Shown here: in pieces, positions 9,428 through 18,545 of the stretch
How positions within the stretch are numbered: position 1 is the stretch's first letter
Layout: each line of letters starts with the position of its first letter
Assembly: GCA_035295125.1 (NCBI GenBank)
Contig: DATGJP010000075.1
Location: 62,001 to 126,000 of the forward strand
Length of the DNA stretch: 64,000 nucleotides
DNA from: JAICMB01 sp035295125
GTDB lineage: Bacteria; Acidobacteriota; Terriglobia; Bryobacterales; Bryobacteraceae
Direction of reading: 5' to 3'
Program-made: the position numbers and the translations under genes
The notes under the pieces: model-generated
Databases searched by the model: none
The model's input: the letters and a program-made list of their open reading frames with translations, nothing else
What the model was told of the DNA's origin: nothing

Positions 9428-11976
9428 TTCTGCTGCGACTGATTAGCTGGCCATACGTCCGTAAGCACCTGCTCCGCTCGATCTTGACGGCGATGGGCAT
9501 TGTGCTGGGCGTGGCGGTGTTCGTCGGCATGCACACGGCAAATCAATCGGTCCTGTTTGCGTTTCAGAACACCGTGGACCGGATTGCCGGTACAACACAG
9601 CTACAGGTGACGTCAGGCGAAACGGGCTTCGATGAAGATGTGCTGGACAAGGTGCAATCCTTGCGCGATGTGCGCGTGGCCTCGCCGGTAATCGAAGCGG
9701 TTGCGAACACGGGCCTGAAGGGACAAGGCAGCCTGCTGATCCTGGGCGTAGACATGACGGGCGACCGCGGCCTGCGCGACTACAACATCGAAGGCGATGA
9801 TGACGCGGTGGTGGACGATCCGCTTGTGTTTCTAGCGCAGCCGGATTCGATCATCGTGACGACCACGTTCGCCCACGAAGCGGGGCTGCATACCGGCAGC
9901 AAGCTGCCTATGAGCACGATGCAGGGCGAGCGGATGTTTACGGTGCGCGGCATTATGAAGTCGGGCGGTCTGGCAAGTGCGTTCGGCGGCAATCTTGCCG
10001 TAATGGACATCTATGCGGCGCAGCGCATTTTCGGGCGTGGCCGCAAGTTCGATCGCATTGACGTGGCGGTGAAGGAAGGCACAACGGTTGAGGCTGTGCG
10101 CGATCAGTTGCGCTCGCTGCTTGGCCCGGGATTCGAAGTGGCGCAGCCGTCGGCGCGCGGGCAGCAGTTCGAATCTCTCAGCCGTGCCTATTCAATCAGC
10201 GCGAACGTCACCAGCGCGTTCGCGCTATTCATCGGGATGTTCATCATCTACAACACGTTTCAAATCTCGGTGGCGCAGAGGCGGCCGGAGATCGGGATTC
10301 TGCGGGCTCTTGGAGCGACGCGCAACCAGATTCGCGCGCTGTTCCTTGCGGAAGGGGCGGTGGCGGGTTTGGTGGGCTCGTTTGCCGGAGTCGGCGTGGG
10401 CCTGCTGCTGGCTCGCGGCATGACCGCGTACCTGGGCGGACTGTTCGCGGACGTGTACGGCGTGGCCCAGAGAGCCGATGACGTCTCGACCAGCCCTCTT
10501 TTGCTGGCGGGGGCCGTTTTGCTCGGCATGATCACGAGCATCTTCGCGGCGTGGCTACCGGCGCGGAACGCGGCGCGCGTGGATCCGGTGAACGCCCTGC
10601 AGAAGGGCCGGTTCCAGCAGTTCGGAGCGAGTGAGAGCCGGGTTCGGCGAATGCTGGCACTGGTGCTCATTGTTCTTTGTGCCGGGTTGATTCCGTTCAG
10701 CGGGATCCGGCTGCTGTTCTATGCAAGCGATGTGCTTTCGGTGTTCGCTGCGTTATTGCTGACACCCACTTTCGCGCTGCTGATCGCGCAGGCACTGCGG
10801 CCGGTGCTGCGATGGCTGCGGCCGGTGGAAGGCACGCTCGCAGCCGATAGCCTGTTGCAGTCGCCTCGCCGCACTTCGGGCGCTGTAGCGGCGTTGATGC
10901 TGTCGCTTGCGCTGGTGGTGGCGCTGGGCGGGCTGTCGCGCGGCAGCTTCGACTCCATCTATCAGTGGATGTCGATCGCGTTGAATCCGGATCTGTTTGT
11001 TACGCCGACCCAGAACGTGACCGACCGGAGTTTTCACTTTCCGGATTCCATGGGCAATGATCTGCGTGCGATACCCGGCATTGCGGAAGTGCAGGCGGTG
11101 CGGAATGCGCGGATCGTGATTCGCAGCGCTCCCATCATGTTTGTAGCGACAGACGTCGGCGCTCTTCAGCATCGCGCGACGTTGCCGCCGGTCGCCGGCG
11201 ATGCGCGCGAGATGTATCGACTGACGAGCCAAGGTAAGGGTGTGCTGGCTTCTGAGAATTTCGCTTTACTGCGCGGTTACAAATTGGGAGAGATCGTCGA
11301 CATCCCGACTCCGTCCGGCTTGTTGCGGTTGCCGATCGTGGGCATTGTTAAGGACTTTTCGGACCAGCAGGGAACCATCCTGATCGACCGGTCGCTATTC
11401 GAGCGTGATTGGCACGATTCGACCGTGAATGTCTTTCGCGTGTACCTGCGGGCAGGGGCCACGGAAGCGGATGTGAAGCGCGCCATTCTCGAGAGGTTCG
11501 GAAATCAGCAGCGCTTATTTGTGTTCACCAATCGCGACCTTAAGCAGTACATTCTGAATCTGACGAACCAGTGGTTCGGGTTGACCTATATACAGATTGC
11601 GGTAGCCGTGCTGGTGGCGGTTTTGGGTATTGTAAACACGCTCACGGTGTCAATCACAGATCGCCGCCGCGAGCTTGGCGTTTTGCAGGCGGTCGGCGGC
11701 ATGCGAAACCAGATCCGCCACACAATCTGGCTGGAGGCGCTCAGCATCGGGACCATCGGGCTTCTTCTCGGGCTTGGCTTTGGGGCCGTGCAACTCTTTT
11801 ACTGCCTGAACGTGTCGGCACAGGACATCGCGGGGCTGAATGTTCCGTTCGAATATCCGTACCAGATCGCTCTGCTCTTGCTGCCGGTTATTCTCGTGGC
11901 GGCGTTCATTTCGGCGCTGGGACCGGCGGAATCGGCGGTGCGCGGGTCGCTTGTCGAGGCCTTGGAATATGAATAG
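9424..11976 (+). CDS. FtsX-fold ABC permease with two permease domains
   Basis: The 850-residue membrane protein has an N-terminal transmembrane helix, a periplasmic MacB_PCD-like domain (about residues 45-230) and a first FtsX domain (about 265-395, with RRPEIGILRALGATRNQI). Another helix pair and a second periplasmic domain follow, and a C-terminal FtsX domain ends the protein (about 730-845, with RRRELGVLQAVGGMRNQI). Both copies carry the coupling sequence that meets the ATPase. Start GTG 9424 overlaps the ATPase stop. This duplicated layout is common for lipid or lipoprotein extraction systems. Its stop overlaps the next gene by eight bases. Confidence 0.93.
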   Translation: MILLRLISWPYVRKHLLRSILTAMGIVLGVAVFVGMHTANQSVLFAFQNTVDRIAGTTQLQVTSGETGFDEDVLDKVQSLRDVRVASPVIEAVANTGLKGQGSLLILGVDMTGDRGLRDYNIEGDDDAVVDDPLVFLAQPDSIIVTTTFAHEAGLHTGSKLPMSTMQGERMFTVRGIMKSGGLASAFGGNLAVMDIYAAQRIFGRGRKFDRIDVAVKEGTTVEAVRDQLRSLLGPGFEVAQPSARGQQFESLSRAYSISANVTSAFALFIGMFIIYNTFQISVAQRRPEIGILRALGATRNQIRALFLAEGAVAGLVGSFAGVGVGLLLARGMTAYLGGLFADVYGVAQRADDVSTSPLLLAGAVLLGMITSIFAAWLPARNAARVDPVNALQKGRFQQFGASESRVRRMLALVLIVLCAGLIPFSGIRLLFYASDVLSVFAALLLTPTFALLIAQALRPVLRWLRPVEGTLAADSLLQSPRRTSGAVAALMLSLALVVALGGLSRGSFDSIYQWMSIALNPDLFVTPTQNVTDRSFHFPDSMGNDLRAIPGIAEVQAVRNARIVIRSAPIMFVATDVGALQHRATLPPVAGDAREMYRLTSQGKGVLASENFALLRGYKLGEIVDIPTPSGLLRLPIVGIVKDFSDQQGTILIDRSLFERDWHDSTVNVFRVYLRAGATEADVKRAILERFGNQQRLFVFTNRDLKQYILNLTNQWFGLTYIQIAVAVLVAVLGIVNTLTVSITDRRRELGVLQAVGGMRNQIRHTIWLEALSIGTIGLLLGLGFGAVQLFYCLNVSAQDIAGLNVPFEYPYQIALLLLPVILVAAFISALGPAESAVRGSLVEALEYE

Positions 11977-12709
11977 GGTTGGAGTGTTTCTGCTGATGCT
12001 GCCGCTGGCGGCACAGGACGTACGACAGATCGTCACGGAGTCGCAGAACAGGGGACGGTCGAAATCGGAGCGGTACGAGGGCACGCTCGAGGTGATCAAC
12101 ATTCGCCAGAAGGTGAGCACTAAGCGCTGGGAGTTTGAGCGGCTGGGGTCTTATGGCGATAGTAAGGCGCTGCTTCGCTTTACGGCTCCGCCCGAGGTAA
12201 AGGGCGTCGCGCTTCTGGTGATCAACCATGCCGACCGCGCTTCGGATCAGTGGATGTGGATTCCAGCCGAGGAACGCGATCGGCGCGTCGCGATGCAGGA
12301 CCGGTCGCAGCGGTTCTTCGGGACGGACTTCAGCTTCGAAGACCTGGAGGAGCGTGACGTGAATCAATTCGACTACAAGCTGCTGGGAGATGACACACTG
12401 GACGGTGCGTCGTGCTGGAAGGTGGAATCGCAGCCGAAGCAATCGAAATCGTCGCAGTACACGTCTTCGATGATCTGGATACGGAAAGAGAACTACGTTG
12501 TGGTTCGTATCGACAATTTCACGAAGGACAAAATGGCGCGGCGCGTCGGCTACAGCGATCTTCAGAAGATCGACGGCATCTGGACGCCGCGAAATGTCGA
12601 GGTGTTCGATGCTTCGAAGAACAGCCGGACTGTTCTCAAGTTGGACAAGATCGAATACAACGTGCCGATGAAGGACGAGAACTTCACGCGTGATTCGCTG
12701 CGCAGGTAA
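11969..12709 (+). CDS. LolA-like outer-membrane lipoprotein-sorting family protein
   Basis: The 246-residue product starts with a short signal peptide (MNRVGVFLLMLPLAAQ) and continues into a LolA-like fold of the type annotated as outer membrane lipoprotein-sorting protein: RYEGTLEVINIRQKVSTKRW, LRFTAPPEVKGVALLVI, and DRSQRFFGTDFSFEDLEERD. The start at 11969 overlaps the permease end, and an upstream extension of the frame lacks a signal peptide. Proteins of this family often stand beside RND or FtsX transporters and an outer-membrane barrel, and probably ferry lipid-like cargo through the periplasm. The cargo cannot be told here. Confidence 0.88.
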   Translation: MNRVGVFLLMLPLAAQDVRQIVTESQNRGRSKSERYEGTLEVINIRQKVSTKRWEFERLGSYGDSKALLRFTAPPEVKGVALLVINHADRASDQWMWIPAEERDRRVAMQDRSQRFFGTDFSFEDLEERDVNQFDYKLLGDDTLDGASCWKVESQPKQSKSSQYTSSMIWIRKENYVVVRIDNFTKDKMARRVGYSDLQKIDGIWTPRNVEVFDASKNSRTVLKLDKIEYNVPMKDENFTRDSLRR

Positions 12710-13913
12710 GGCGGTTCTGTTCTTCTGGAGCGTGCTTGCGGCGCAGACGTTCACCCAGCGCGGCTTCATCGACACCCAACTCTGGCTGTACCCAGAGACC
12801 GCGCCGAATGATAGCGGCAGTGCGGTTGACGGTATGCTGCTGCGGTATGAACCTTCGTGGAGACCGGTTTCGTGGCTGAAGCTGAATGCCTCTTTCGATG
12901 CGCGCGTCGATACACATGATGAAGTGGACCGCTCGCTTCGGCTCGATTGGCGTGACCGCACGGTGGAGCGCTCGGCTTTGTCGGTTCGGCGGCTCAGCGC
13001 CATCGTGACGAAAGGCAAGCTCACGGCGGAGTTTGGGAAGCAGTTCATCCGGTGGGGAAAGGCCGACATCCTGAATCCGACAGACCGGTTTGCGCCGAAG
13101 GATTTTCTGAACGTGGTGGATACCGAGATATTTGCGGTCACCGCGGCTCGGCTGACTTATGACACGGGCACGGATTCGTTCGATATTGTGTGGCAGCCGC
13201 TGTTCACACCTGGCAGGACGCCGCTCATCAACCAACGTTGGACTGTGCTTCCGGCGGGCGCGGCGGGCGTTCAGTTCGATGACCTCGGGGCGCAATACCC
13301 CGGCCGGTCGGCGTTCGGCGCGCGGTGGAACCATACCGGTTCGGGTTATGAGCTGTCACTGAGTTATTACGACGGCTTCAATAATTTGCCGTTATTCAAC
13401 TCGGCGTTTGCGCCTCCGGCGTGTGTCAGTATTGAGCGGGTCTATCCGCCTTTACGTTTTTACGGCGCCGATGCTGCTGTTCCGATGAGGTGGTTTACGT
13501 TCAAGACCGAGGAAGGCTATTACACGTCGCCGGATCGGCAAGAGGACGAATACCTTATCTACGTGCTGCAACTCGAACGGCAGGTGCATGAGTGGACTTT
13601 CGTGGGTGGGTATGCGGGTGAGGTGCTGACGTCGCACAGCGCGACATTCCAGTTTTCACCGGAGCGTGGGTTCGCGCGGGCTTTCCTAGGGCGAGCGTTT
13701 TATCAGATTGATCCGAACCGGTCAGTGTCGGTGGATGCAGCGGTGCGGCAGAATGGGCGGGGCAGCCTGGTGCGAGCGGAGTATTCGCAGGTGTTTGGGC
13801 AGCATTGGCGGGGCGTGGTGGGTTTTGCGTGGCTGCGGGGGGATGAGGGCGATTTTCTGGGGCAGTTTCATCGCAACTCGCATGCGATTTTGGGACTGAG
13901 ATACAGCTTCTAG
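12690..13913 (+). CDS. Predicted outer-membrane beta-barrel protein
   Basis: The product has 407 residues, with an N-terminal hydrophobic export signal, many alternating aromatic strands and a C-terminal strand ending in LGLRYSF. A terminal Phe is the classic barrel-insertion signal. A conserved stretch, GKLTAEFGKQFIRWGKADI followed by NPTDRFAPKDFLNVVD, resembles proteins annotated as DUF1302 that accompany LolA-like partners. Start GTG 12690 overlaps the preceding gene by 20 bases, so this is the fourth gene of the operon begun at 8741. It is probably the outer-membrane end of that pathway. Function is inferred from fold and context. Confidence 0.75.
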   Translation: MIRCAGKAVLFFWSVLAAQTFTQRGFIDTQLWLYPETAPNDSGSAVDGMLLRYEPSWRPVSWLKLNASFDARVDTHDEVDRSLRLDWRDRTVERSALSVRRLSAIVTKGKLTAEFGKQFIRWGKADILNPTDRFAPKDFLNVVDTEIFAVTAARLTYDTGTDSFDIVWQPLFTPGRTPLINQRWTVLPAGAAGVQFDDLGAQYPGRSAFGARWNHTGSGYELSLSYYDGFNNLPLFNSAFAPPACVSIERVYPPLRFYGADAAVPMRWFTFKTEEGYYTSPDRQEDEYLIYVLQLERQVHEWTFVGGYAGEVLTSHSATFQFSPERGFARAFLGRAFYQIDPNRSVSVDAAVRQNGRGSLVRAEYSQVFGQHWRGVVGFAWLRGDEGDFLGQFHRNSHAILGLRYSF

Positions 13914-14043
13914 TGAGGTAGCGCTGCATTCATGCCCAACGCCACTTACACCCTGGTTTTCTACCGGTGCGAGTTGCTTAGGGTTGCCCCTACCGCGCCA
14001 CCTGATTTGCATCCACTATAGTGGACCGGAATGAAGCCGTTGT

Positions 14044-14817
14044 TCACGCTAGTGGGAGGCCGCTGTTAGCTTTGGTCTGCTGGTCGTGAAACTCGATCAG
14101 GTCGTAAAACTGGGGCGCTATGCCGCGGGTGCCGGCCTGCGCAACGTAGTGGCACGTCGCATAGCGGTCGCTTGCGGCGTCGTACCTCGCGACCCAGTGG
14201 TTGAACTTTGCCTGATCGCTGGGTGTTTCGAACGGGAAGCTGACCGGCGGTGTATGCATGCCGACGCGCCAGGGCTTGGGCGTCAGCCGTGCTCGAAATG
14301 ACTGCTGTGCGCGACAGAGCCGCACGTACAGTGAATCGGACTGAAACTGCTGGAGCAGGGTCTCGCTTTGGGAACTGCCGGGCAGGATCGCGACATTCGA
14401 AATCATGACACGATATCCCGCGGCGGTCTTATAGATGCGGGCCGCGACTCCGTTACGTTCCGCGACTTGTTGGATTTCGTTGGTCGCGTGACGGGGTTCA
14501 CGGTCGATGTCGATGAACATCAGATCGTCTGTGTTCAGCACCAGCGCCCCATACATGTTTCGGGTTACGACCCCGGCGGCGGGTCCCTGGAACTCTCGAA
14601 TCACTGGCTCAGGCAGCGGACGATCGCCGTACTGATAGCGTGCTTCGGGGGACATGCCGGATGCCAGGCGCTCCGCGACGCGGCGGGCGAGATCGCGGGC
14701 GACGGTGGCAGCGTGCTCCAGGCTCTGATTGGACCAGCCACGAGACACCACGCGAATCGGACCCTCACGGCCTGTTGCTTCGGCCGATTCACGGGTCCAG
14801 TAGCGGGCTAGCTTCAT
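14044..14817 (-). CDS. Conserved hypothetical protein
   Basis: The 257-residue soluble protein has conserved-looking blocks: MKLARYWTRESAEATGREG, YQYGDRPLPEPVIREF, NMYGALVLNTDDLMFIDID and IYKTAAGYRVMIS. I recognise this as a widespread family without known function. The Asp-rich FIDID could bind metal, but that is conjecture. The ATG at 14817 follows immediately after the TAA of the hydrolase gene (TAAATG), so the two are probably co-translated. No signal peptide or membrane segment is seen. Confidence 0.8.
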   Translation of the reverse strand: MKLARYWTRESAEATGREGPIRVVSRGWSNQSLEHAATVARDLARRVAERLASGMSPEARYQYGDRPLPEPVIREFQGPAAGVVTRNMYGALVLNTDDLMFIDIDREPRHATNEIQQVAERNGVAARIYKTAAGYRVMISNVAILPGSSQSETLLQQFQSDSLYVRLCRAQQSFRARLTPKPWRVGMHTPPVSFPFETPSDQAKFNHWVARYDAASDRYATCHYVAQAGTRGIAPQFYDLIEFHDQQTKANSGLPLA

Positions 14818-17178
14818 TTACACTCCTCCGGTGAAACCGATTTTGCTGAGAATTATAACCCTGGTGGGCGTGCGGTCAAACCGTAGTCGGATTGCGCGGA
14901 TCTTTGCGGCATCGACGCCGAACGCCGAGAGTGGGATTTCGATGGTCTGGAATATCGGCTCCGATGATTTCTCGTACGCAAAGCTGTCGATTGCGGCGAT
15001 TTTCGTGAACTGAACCTTGAATGGCGGTGGAAGGAGGCCGAAGCGGCTGAGCGGCACCCGCGCGGTAGTGCCGTCGGCACTCTGAATCTCGACTGTGAAG
15101 TCTGTCGGCTCCGGTTCTTTTTTCTTCTCGTCCTTTTTGTTGTCCTTCGGTTTTTCGTCTGGCTTCAGTCCAGGAGGCGGGGCATCCTCGTCCGTCACTG
15201 CCACGGACAGCGAGAGCGCTGGATTTGCGCCGGGGTTGCCGTGGGCTTCCGGCAGGGAAATCGAGTAGACCGGCATTCCGGGCGTCATTCCTTTCTGGGG
15301 CTCGCGATTCCAGCCGAGATAGACTCCGTTGTAATCGCGGTCGCCGTGCCGGAACGGAATGCGAGCCTCGCGCCAAATGGACAGGTTCTCGCCTTGGATT
15401 CGACCGCCGGGGATCGTGGTGGTGGTCAAATCCGGGTCCTCACTGAAGTCGCTGATTAACTGGTAGGACGCATCCTGATAGCGGCTCATGTAGAAGGTCT
15501 TCGGCAGCCAGTCGCCGATGCGGCGGTAGTCGCGAAAGAGCGGCAGATACTCGCGGCGGTCGTGGAGCGTCGCCTCGAGAAACGCGGAGATGTAGATCTT
15601 GCCTATAAGGCGCTGGTCTTCGGGTTTGAGCAGCGGTTTGAGGTTGAGAAATCGGCCAAAAGGTTCGCCCGCATCGCTGCGTCCCCAAACAGTGTTGAAC
15701 TGCCCGTGATTCGCGCGATAGATGTAGATCTCCGATTTGAACCAGGGGCCGGGCGCGGTGTAACGGATACGGTCCCACTGGCGGCTTCCGAGGAAGGACG
15801 AGACGTCGCCGTCGTTGGCGCCCTGGAGCGTCAAATAGTTCACGTTATCGACGGTGCGCCATTGGCCGGCCGGCTTGTACTGGCCGTCGGCGGGTGCGAT
15901 GGCGACGAGCGATTTAATCGGGAAGTTGTAGTTGAACTTTATATTCGCGTCATCGGGATCGTAGGCGAGACGGTTGAACAGCGCCGCGGTCGCCACCGCT
16001 TCTCCACCACGTGAGTGGCCCATGAGCGCGACGTTGTCGACATCGACTTTCTTGAAGAATGGATTTCCCGGCGTGGTATTCCAGGTTCGCCAGAGCTTCA
16101 GGTGTTCCAGCAGCATCCAACCGCGTACCGCCTGCTGCTTGGGTGGATCGTGAAACAGGCCGCCGTTCAGGAAGTTCTCGTCGATGGAGGCCAGGATGAA
16201 GCCGCGGCTTGCGAGTAACTCTCCGAGGTACTGATAACCGGGGTCCGAGAACTCGGCCATGTTGTGATTACCGTGAACGATCAGGACGAGCGGGAAGGGG
16301 CCGGGTCCATCGGGGTACCAGACTCGTGCGTTCAAAGGCAGTTTATCCATGCCGAATCCCCAGTAGCGGTGTCGCAGATTGGCTTTCCAACCCTTGAAGT
16401 CCTTGAAGAAGAGCGAGGCATCTACGGTGTTGGTTTTGATGGCGACCGATGATCCATATTCCGGGCGGCGGATGTCATTGCCATTTCCGTAGAACAGCGT
16501 TTTGACGGCGAGCGGGCCGGTTGCGGCGGGATTGGGAGCTGTGAGGGCGGGTGGCGCCGGCGACGCGGTTTCCTGGAATTTCAGAACGTCTTTCTCAGTG
16601 CCATCGTTGGCGAAGAACCAGGTGAGGCCGGCATTAGTTGCGAGGGAACCGGCTATCAGGACAAAAGTGATGATCTTCTTGCTGAGCGCGGCCTGACGAA
16701 AATTGCCGAAGAAGAGGGTCGCGATGGCAGCGCCGAGGAATCCTTCGGCCAGCAGGACGATAATGCCCAGAACTATACCGAGCTGAGGCGGCCATTGGAT
16801 GGTGATGAACAAGCACACGCCGAAGAGAAGGCCGGTGGCGACACGCGGCAGCCTCCGAAAGATCGTCATTAGGAGCGCGACCAGCAGGAGGATGAGGGAA
16901 ATCGTGAGTGCCCCGACAACGAAGGCAAACGCGAGATCGGCGGCGAGGCCGAACCCGGATTCTAGGAAGTAGCCGCCGATACCGGCTGCGAATGCGGCGG
17001 TGAGAAGTGCCGCCCAAATCGCACCTTTGCGAGCCTCGGCCCCCGGCCGGACCTTGATCCACGTGGCGCGCCACCAGTTGGCGATGCGACGCCACAGGTT
17101 CTTGGTTTTGGTCCAGAGACCTTTCGGAGCCGGCTCGGGCGATGGCAGGGAGACGGCGGGTTCAGGGGATGAGGACAC
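14818..17178 (-). CDS. Membrane-anchored alpha/beta hydrolase (lipase/chlorophyllase-like)
   Basis: The product has 786 residues. The first about 200 residues contain roughly five hydrophobic segments. They are followed by a long alpha/beta-hydrolase domain with an oxyanion-type HGNHN, the nucleophile elbow GHSRGGEA and a late catalytic-type His in RANHGQFN. The C-terminal region is beta-rich, with a charged Lys/Glu/Pro linker around residues 665-690. The arrangement suggests a membrane-tethered esterase with its active domain outside the cytoplasm. The substrate is unknown. It is co-transcribed with the 14044-14817 gene. Confidence 0.8.
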   Translation of the reverse strand: MSSSPEPAVSLPSPEPAPKGLWTKTKNLWRRIANWWRATWIKVRPGAEARKGAIWAALLTAAFAAGIGGYFLESGFGLAADLAFAFVVGALTISLILLLVALLMTIFRRLPRVATGLLFGVCLFITIQWPPQLGIVLGIIVLLAEGFLGAAIATLFFGNFRQAALSKKIITFVLIAGSLATNAGLTWFFANDGTEKDVLKFQETASPAPPALTAPNPAATGPLAVKTLFYGNGNDIRRPEYGSSVAIKTNTVDASLFFKDFKGWKANLRHRYWGFGMDKLPLNARVWYPDGPGPFPLVLIVHGNHNMAEFSDPGYQYLGELLASRGFILASIDENFLNGGLFHDPPKQQAVRGWMLLEHLKLWRTWNTTPGNPFFKKVDVDNVALMGHSRGGEAVATAALFNRLAYDPDDANIKFNYNFPIKSLVAIAPADGQYKPAGQWRTVDNVNYLTLQGANDGDVSSFLGSRQWDRIRYTAPGPWFKSEIYIYRANHGQFNTVWGRSDAGEPFGRFLNLKPLLKPEDQRLIGKIYISAFLEATLHDRREYLPLFRDYRRIGDWLPKTFYMSRYQDASYQLISDFSEDPDLTTTTIPGGRIQGENLSIWREARIPFRHGDRDYNGVYLGWNREPQKGMTPGMPVYSISLPEAHGNPGANPALSLSVAVTDEDAPPPGLKPDEKPKDNKKDEKKKEPEPTDFTVEIQSADGTTARVPLSRFGLLPPPFKVQFTKIAAIDSFAYEKSSEPIFQTIEIPLSAFGVDAAKIRAIRLRFDRTPTRVIILSKIGFTGGV

Positions 17179-17231
17179 GGATGCTCCTCTCTAGAGTGTA
17201 GGTCGTTGACATAACTAAAACAGGAATTGCT

Positions 17232-17405
17232 GTGAAGGATCAAGTCCAGCAGATAGCCGAGCGGCTGTTCTTCGGAAGCATTAAGGGCACGATCGAGTTC
17301 GTTCCGGACATCGTTTCACCCCTTGATATACATTGGGAAGCCGAGACTGATTGGCAAATACCAGAGGTGGGGGGATTGCTTCACGACGCGGCGGGTGCAC
17401 AATAG
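17232..17405 (+). CDS. Possible 57-residue small protein
   Basis: A GTG-started frame of 57 codons lies in the gap between divergent genes. It begins VKDQVQQIAERLFFGSIKG and ends just before the DUF1801 gene. AGGAATT precedes the GTG as a weak ribosome-binding site. The composition is protein-like, but no family is recognised and it may be chance. The only support is frame openness and position. Confidence 0.25.
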   Translation: MKDQVQQIAERLFFGSIKGTIEFVPDIVSPLDIHWEAETDWQIPEVGGLLHDAAGAQ

Positions 17406-17409
17406 TGGG

Positions 17410-17892
17410 ATGCCGGGAACCGGGATCCGCAAACCTCATCCTACGCTGCTGCAGTTCCTGAAGCCTTACGACAGCGGCATTTCCAAACTCGCGCTGGCGC
17501 TGCGGGAGGTTGTGCTGGAGGAGGCGCCGGGGGCGGGCGAGATCGTTTATAACGGGTACTGCTTCTCCCTCGGGTTTACGTTTTCGGGCCGGCTGAAGGA
17601 GTCTTTTTGTTACGTGGCTGCCTTCCGCGATCATGTGAATTTGGGCTTGAATCGCGGCGCTGCACTTTATGATCCCGAGAAGGTCCTCAAGGGGACCGGA
17701 AAGATCATGCGCCACCTCGGCGTGCACGACAGAGAGCAGTTGAACGATCCTCGCCTGCGTCACTTCATCCGGCTCGCGATTGAAGATAGCGAGGCGTTTT
17801 ATCGAGTTACGGAGCTACAGTCCAAGGGCGGCGTAAGCATCGTCGAGTCGGCGCAGGGAAAAGAGCGCCGTTCGCGCATCAAGTCTAAGTAG
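17410..17892 (+). CDS. DUF1801 domain protein
   Basis: The 160-residue protein matches the DUF1801/YdhG fold (frataxin-like). It has a segment near FLKPYDSGISKLALALREVV, then EIVYNGYCFSLGFTFSG, VAAFRDHVNLGLNRGAALYDP, and LKGTGKIMRHL. The start at 17410 was preferred over one 29 codons upstream because the domain begins there. Members are small cytosolic proteins of unsettled function. The 3' end overlaps convergent wrbA by eight bases. Confidence 0.8.
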   Translation: MPGTGIRKPHPTLLQFLKPYDSGISKLALALREVVLEEAPGAGEIVYNGYCFSLGFTFSGRLKESFCYVAAFRDHVNLGLNRGAALYDPEKVLKGTGKIMRHLGVHDREQLNDPRLRHFIRLAIEDSEAFYRVTELQSKGGVSIVESAQGKERRSRIKSK

Positions 17893-18502
17893 TCCGGAGA
17901 CTCTTGAGAGCGGCCGCCACTTTCGCGACGCGTTCGCCCTGAAAGCGAGCCGCGGTGAGATCGTCCTCAGTCGGCGGGATGCTGGTCTGGCCGGAAACGC
18001 TCGAAGCACCGTAGGGGGTTCCGGCCTTGAACACCACCGGGTTCAAATATCCCAGGGGAACGATGATCAGTCCCAGGTGGGCCATTGGATGATACAGCGA
18101 CGCGATGGTGGTTTCGTTGCCTCCGTGCGGGCTGGAGGTTGAGGTAAACGCGCTCCCCGCTTTGTTGTTCAGCTTACCCTGGAACCACAGGCCGCCGAGT
18201 GAATCGATGTAGGCTTTCAATTCGGCGCACACGTTGCCGAATCGCGTGGGGGTGCCGAAAACGACGCCGTCGGCCCAATTGGCATCTTCCCCGGATGGCG
18301 CGGGATACTGGGCATCCATGCGAGCGGCGTTTTCCGCCCATCCTGCTACGTTCTTCATGACTTCGGTTGGGACTATGTCGCGAGCGCGGCGAAGGCGCAC
18401 CTCGGCTCCGGCACTTTGGGCTCCTTCCGCAACGGCTTGAGCCAGCTTTTCCGTGGATCCGTTCCGCGAATAGAACGCGATCAATATGTTTGAGTCGGCC
18501 AT
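17885..18502 (-). CDS. wrbA: NAD(P)H:quinone oxidoreductase, type IV
   Basis: The 205-residue flavodoxin-like protein has the WrbA pattern: FYSRNGSTEKLAQAVAEGA for FMN phosphate binding, FGTPTRFGNVCAELKAYID, and SPHGGNETTI. It reduces quinones by two electrons and so protects against redox stress. The length is normal for the family. It lies on the minus strand, convergent with the DUF1801 gene and 43 bases after the asparaginase gene, perhaps transcribed with it. Confidence 0.95.
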   Translation of the reverse strand: MADSNILIAFYSRNGSTEKLAQAVAEGAQSAGAEVRLRRARDIVPTEVMKNVAGWAENAARMDAQYPAPSGEDANWADGVVFGTPTRFGNVCAELKAYIDSLGGLWFQGKLNNKAGSAFTSTSSPHGGNETTIASLYHPMAHLGLIIVPLGYLNPVVFKAGTPYGASSVSGQTSIPPTEDDLTAARFQGERVAKVAAALKSLRTT

Positions 18503-18545
18503 GTCTGATCCTTACGCAATAGATGGCGAGCAGGCCGAAAATGGT

